Assembly: GCF_963678635.1 (NCBI RefSeq)
Contig: NC_087064.1
Span: forward strand, 9,525,671-9,589,670
Origin: Symsagittifera roscoffensis
Taxonomy: Eukaryota; Xenacoelomorpha; Acoela; Convolutidae
Direction: 5' to 3'
DNA: 64,000 bases
In this document: positions 60,350 to 64,000 of the stretch, in pieces
Layout: each line of letters starts with the position of its first letter
How positions within the stretch are numbered: the stretch's first letter is position 1
The notes under the pieces: generated by a model
The model's database searches: none
What the model was told of the DNA's origin: nothing
What the model saw: only the letters and a program-made list of their open reading frames with translations
Made by a program: the position numbers and the translations under genes

Positions 60350-61796
60350 CAAGAACCAATCCCTGAAAACCCTCTTCAGTTCGTGCCCTTTGTGTTCGAG
60401 ATACTGGCTCCTGACACACTCGACATCGTGATTTGTTTTGCCAGTTCTTCTTCGTCATCGGAACTGATTACGATCTCTTCCCATGCCTTCAGCTGTTCGT
60501 AGGCTCACATCCATTCCTTTTGTTTTTGTAGTCTTTTCGCTTGATTTGGCAGACCCTTCACTAAAGAATCCATGATCAAACAAAAGGAGTTGTGCAAGCT
60601 CAAGCTCACGTTCTTAGCCAAGTCCTCCTCCAATATCAATTCCCTCGCCTTGGTGTTATCTCGAGACACTCTACCAACCATAATCCAACCCGTGGTTATT
60701 GCATTACGATGAGTAAGCAAGGGTCTCTGTTGGCCTCGGGCACGATCTCGGCCAGGAACTATCGATATTCTTTCTGATGCTTCTTCGTGTGATTCTTCGT
60801 CACCGTATACAGTCACGACGTCAGCGTCGCTCAAAACCATGAAAAAATCTCATGCGACTCCACACGTGCCTCATTTCCTTGGGCACAGCGAATACTTTAC
60901 ACGCAGTCTCGAAAAATTCAAGCCTCCGGTGGCATGTATTGAATCCACTGTTGGTGCTCTCGACTCTCGATAATTCGCCACGTTCTCCTCGATCCATCGC
61001 AACGCCAGCATCATGCTCACCACAAAAAGAGTGACCTTCTGCTGGTGACTGGGTAGCCTTATTGACCGAATTTCTTCCACGTCCCATATCAAACAGAGGT
61101 TCGAGTGCTCCGGATACCAACTTCTGTGCCAGGCAATGACATGGGCATTCCCCGTGTGTCAGGTTGATGCTCCGAAGGCTGCGTTCTCCCAAAGCTTCCA
61201 ACAAAGGTTCAAACTAAATTGTTTTCTCATGCATTACGTCGTTTTCTTCCATGGCTGGGGCACTATTCGTCGCTTTTCCAATCGTATTTTGTCTTTCAAA
61301 GTCACTTGTGTTCTCTTTTTCCAGACTCTCGAGCTCTTCCCCCAGATCTCACTCAATTCATCACTTCGATCTCCAGGCACTGCTCCTAATATCTTCCGCA
61401 ACAACTTGTGAGAGTGGTGCGACATTTGTGCCAATCGTAGACACTTGGGCACCGAAAAAGCCTTGTCGATTAACACCCTCTGACTAGATGCTTCCACCAT
61501 CGCCATGTGTAGTGGATAATGGCTTCCGCAGAGGTTGGCCATGACTGATCCCGCCAGAGACTTCACATTCGTGGGTAGATTGTAGGCCTCGCTCACAGGA
61601 AATCCCATCTCCGTCTGAAGAGCAATCTTCCATCCTCTGATGTGCTTCTTGATCATTTGCAACTCTCCTGGCCAAGACTCCACGCTTAACGCTGTCACCA
61701 AACGGTGTTCGGACTCCAGCATCTGTAAATATTGTAAACTGCACATCCTCGAGAAAAATCCCAATGCCGTCGCTCTATTTACAGTGGTGGTCGCGT
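60350..61796 (-). pseudogene. Unrecognised broken coding region, unit 2
   Basis: Counterpart of 56290-57736. The first frame runs longer here (61234-61764, 176 codons, open back to the unit boundary) because the TAA of copy 1 is a sense codon. A 10-nt deletion near 60929 shifts the central frame, producing a 127-codon frame at 60821-61204. The last frame is at 60505-60840. Neither copy is intact across its length. Function is unknown. Confidence 0.5.
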
Positions 61797-62264
61797 TAGA
61801 AAACGCATGCAGATAAACAAAAATCAGGAATTGGATGAAAAAAATTTTTTCGTGTAAAACTGAAAAAAATGAGTTCCGACCATTCCAACTGACTCATTTT
61901 TTCATAATCATTTTTTGGTCACACTAAGTGGGGATATTCTAAGTGATTCAGACCCTTACGAAGCTATAGAAGCAGTCTACAAAGTTTGTTCCCAGAACGC
62001 AAAAAGTCTGAAATTTGTTGATTTGAATTTTCAAAGTGTTATTAGAAAAGGCATGCAGGTAAAAACAAATTGTTCGGGAGTTGGGTGAAAATACAACTTA
62101 AGGAAGTTCAGAAATATGGCTAACAAAAAGTTGGTCTGAACTTATGGGATTCAAAACCAAGAACACACGTGATGTTTAAATTGAAAAAAAAATCTACACT
62201 AAAATTAAGAAGTGGTGGTGTTCTGTTGTTATTACCAATAAAATTAGCTCCAGTATGGGCAGCC

Positions 62265-62920
62265 CTTTCAAAAGCTTTTGACTCTAACTCACAAAATGTT
62301 TAAGAAAAAGGCTACCTTGTATGGATTTATCAATGGAAGCAAACGCATTATATAAAAAAATCCTCAATGAACGCCTTCAAACGGTAAATACGGTTGTTTT
62401 TCTGATTGGGTTGAAATTAAAAGAGGTGTGCCACAAAGTACGGTACTAGGTCCATTGTTGTTCGATTGGGATATCAATGATATTAAAAAACGAATTTCTC
62501 ATGAATGTACTTTGGTGCAACATGCAGACGAATATATGATATTTGCATCATGCCTAGCTTCAAATTATGCATTTAATCAGTTACAAAGTTCTTCGTTTAA
62601 ACTCACCTAAAGTTTTGCCGAAAATCAGTTGAATTTGAATGCATCGAAATCAGAATTTATAAAATTTCATTAAAAAAATGATGAACAGAAGTGATGAAAA
62701 TTGATCGACTTATTATAAATGACTAATACGTAGCGAAAAAAAACTGAATGCAGTTTTTAAGTCTGATTCTTGATGCTAGTCTTTCATATCAATCTCAATA
62801 TCAAATTTGCAAAAATTGACTAAAAGAATTAAAACGATTGATATTATTGGATAGCAACTTTCATTATTGTCTTTTATTGCTTTTCTTTATTGTTTAGTTT
62901 TAGGTCATTTAGATTAAGCA
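62265..62920 (+). pseudogene. LINE reverse transcriptase fragment, unit 3
   Basis: VPQSTVLGPLLFDWDINDIK at 62425-62484, but the active-site box reads HADEY instead of YADDY: Tyr and the second Asp are both changed. This confirms decay of this copy relative to units 1 and 2. Confidence 0.75.
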
Positions 62921-62929
62921 GCAAAGTTT

Positions 62930-63250
62930 TTGGAGCAAATTGAACTGAGCTTTGAAACTTTTCAATCTTCTGCCACACTACCGAAAAGTAAATCCTTTAT
63001 CGGGATTGAGAAAAAAATTGAGTTGATTTGTATTGCAAATCTATATCAGTATCTTACTAGCAAAATGCAAGCTTTTACAAACGCATTGTGGCTACCGCCA
63101 GCGAAATATTGTAACAGCCGCCTACTTAAGTCACATATGAGGTTAAAGAAGAAAAGGCCCTATAACCATTGGCTCAAGAGTCAGGGACACTATCTCTTCT
63201 GTTTTTCTACCTCAAATGGTCGGAGCCAATTCGGTTCATTTGCGACATGA
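62930..63250 (+). pseudogene. LINE C-terminal fragment, unit 3
   Basis: 106-codon frame, the counterpart of 54809-55129 with a few substitutions (EKKIELICIANLYQYL). Confidence 0.4.
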
Positions 63251-64000
63251 GACCACAAACCGCGTTACAGCTTAAAAGCTACCACCAAAATGCCCCCCCT
63301 ACTCTAAAAATAAGAACGCCCCCATACTTAGGTCTCAAAATACCCAAAACGCACATGCGCCGTTAAAAAACAGGGTCGAAACTTTACGTATACAGTTACT
63401 TTCTATTAGACAGTTAATCTTTGATCCATTTCAATTGGATCAACCTAAAACTCTCCCTAACTCAACATAAGAATGTAAAACCCACTCAAGAAATTTAAAT
63501 TGGATACTTACATCCCGACACAACTTCTATAATCGAGTAACCAAATTATTAAACAACTCTAAAATTAATCCAGTAATCAAGTTCAACTCAAGAAGTTTGA
63601 AGTGAATAAATTTTAACTCAAGACACAAGTTTTCTGTTTTGACCATTGGGCAGCTTCAGCTGTCCACCTTTCCACCGAAAGTTCAGTCTGGTCCCCTCAA
63701 TCTTCTTTATCTCTTCTTGTCACGACTTGTTATTTATCTAGGAATGAGACAGCTCTACTCTCGTTCGATTTATACGGCAAAATTGTGAAGAGCAAAATTA
63801 CGCTCCTATTTTTTGTATTACTTTTCCGCGATTGTAGTTCGATTCTTCTGATCTTATTTTCTCGTTTTTTCTGTTGTCGCGAGAAACTTGAGCATGACAT
63901 GCTCAATTCGAACTTTTGAAAAATTGCATTTAACCATTGTTCTGCCCATTCAGAAAAATTTCATGCAGCGTTTTGATTTATATAGTAGATATAGTATACT

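Larger units (their letters stand above)
57737..61796 (+). repeat. 4.06-kb tandem unit, copy 2
   Basis: Near-identical to copy 1 over its whole length. Differences include a 10-nt deletion at about 60929 (bases 56865-56874 of copy 1) and scattered substitutions. The identical junction with copy 3 indicates repeated duplication of one unit. Confidence 0.9.
61797..64000 (+). repeat. 4.06-kb tandem unit, copy 3 (cut by the window)
   Basis: Begins with the same TTAGAAAACGCATGCAG boundary. It is visibly more diverged than copies 1 and 2 are from each other and lacks about 310 bp at 63938 (joining GCATTTAACCA directly to the sequence before CTGCCCATTCAGAAAAA). The unit continues beyond the right edge. 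Confidence 0.88.

Overview
This is an AT-rich, intron-rich animal (metazoan) genomic window, probably from a marine invertebrate. The evidence is GT-AG introns of 89 nt to 15 kb, decayed LTR and non-LTR retrotransposons, Helentron/MITE-like elements, satellite DNA, and a secreted alpha-type carbonic anhydrase as the only complete gene I can support. I cannot name the species. Nothing is bacterial: there are no operons, Shine-Dalgarno sites or CRISPR arrays.

Layout. 1-3412 is a decayed Ty3/gypsy-type LTR retrotransposon. 4531-43868 is one plus-strand carbonic anhydrase gene of nine predicted coding exons (about 326 codons). Its exons were found by conserved family motifs and all reading phases match. 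The introns hold mobile DNA: Helentron-like copies (about 9.1, 11.3, 12.2, 21.4 and 21.9 kb), a dispersed repeat family (3.4, 5.3, 16.0 and 24.3 kb), a minus-strand CR1-type LINE (17.1-19.1 kb), a MITE (22.4 kb), a 43-nt-arm hairpin (10.7 kb) and decayed minisatellites. The last intron is 15.25 kb, and about 13.9 kb of it is a tandem satellite with monomers of about 265 bp, most of which carry a G-homopolymer run.

43.9-50.2 kb is intergenic. It holds a tRNA-like SINE head, a hairpin around a G-run, two Helentron-like copies and a 665-bp tandem duplication. 50.2-53.6 kb is a decayed CR1-like LINE with esterase-like, zinc-finger-like and endonuclease-like pieces. From about 53,667 to the right edge run three direct tandem copies of a 4.06-kb unit. 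Each has a LINE reverse-transcriptase fragment on the plus strand; the two complete copies also carry a visibly GC-richer, minus-strand, broken coding region that I do not recognise.

Most unusual points: (1) the carbonic anhydrase carries an acidic/Asn-rich insertion of about 45 residues inside the catalytic domain, built from small exons, reminiscent of biomineralisation carbonic anhydrases; (2) the G-run satellite sits in its last intron, starting about 30 nt after a splice donor; (3) the LINE plus unknown-gene unit is tandemly triplicated.
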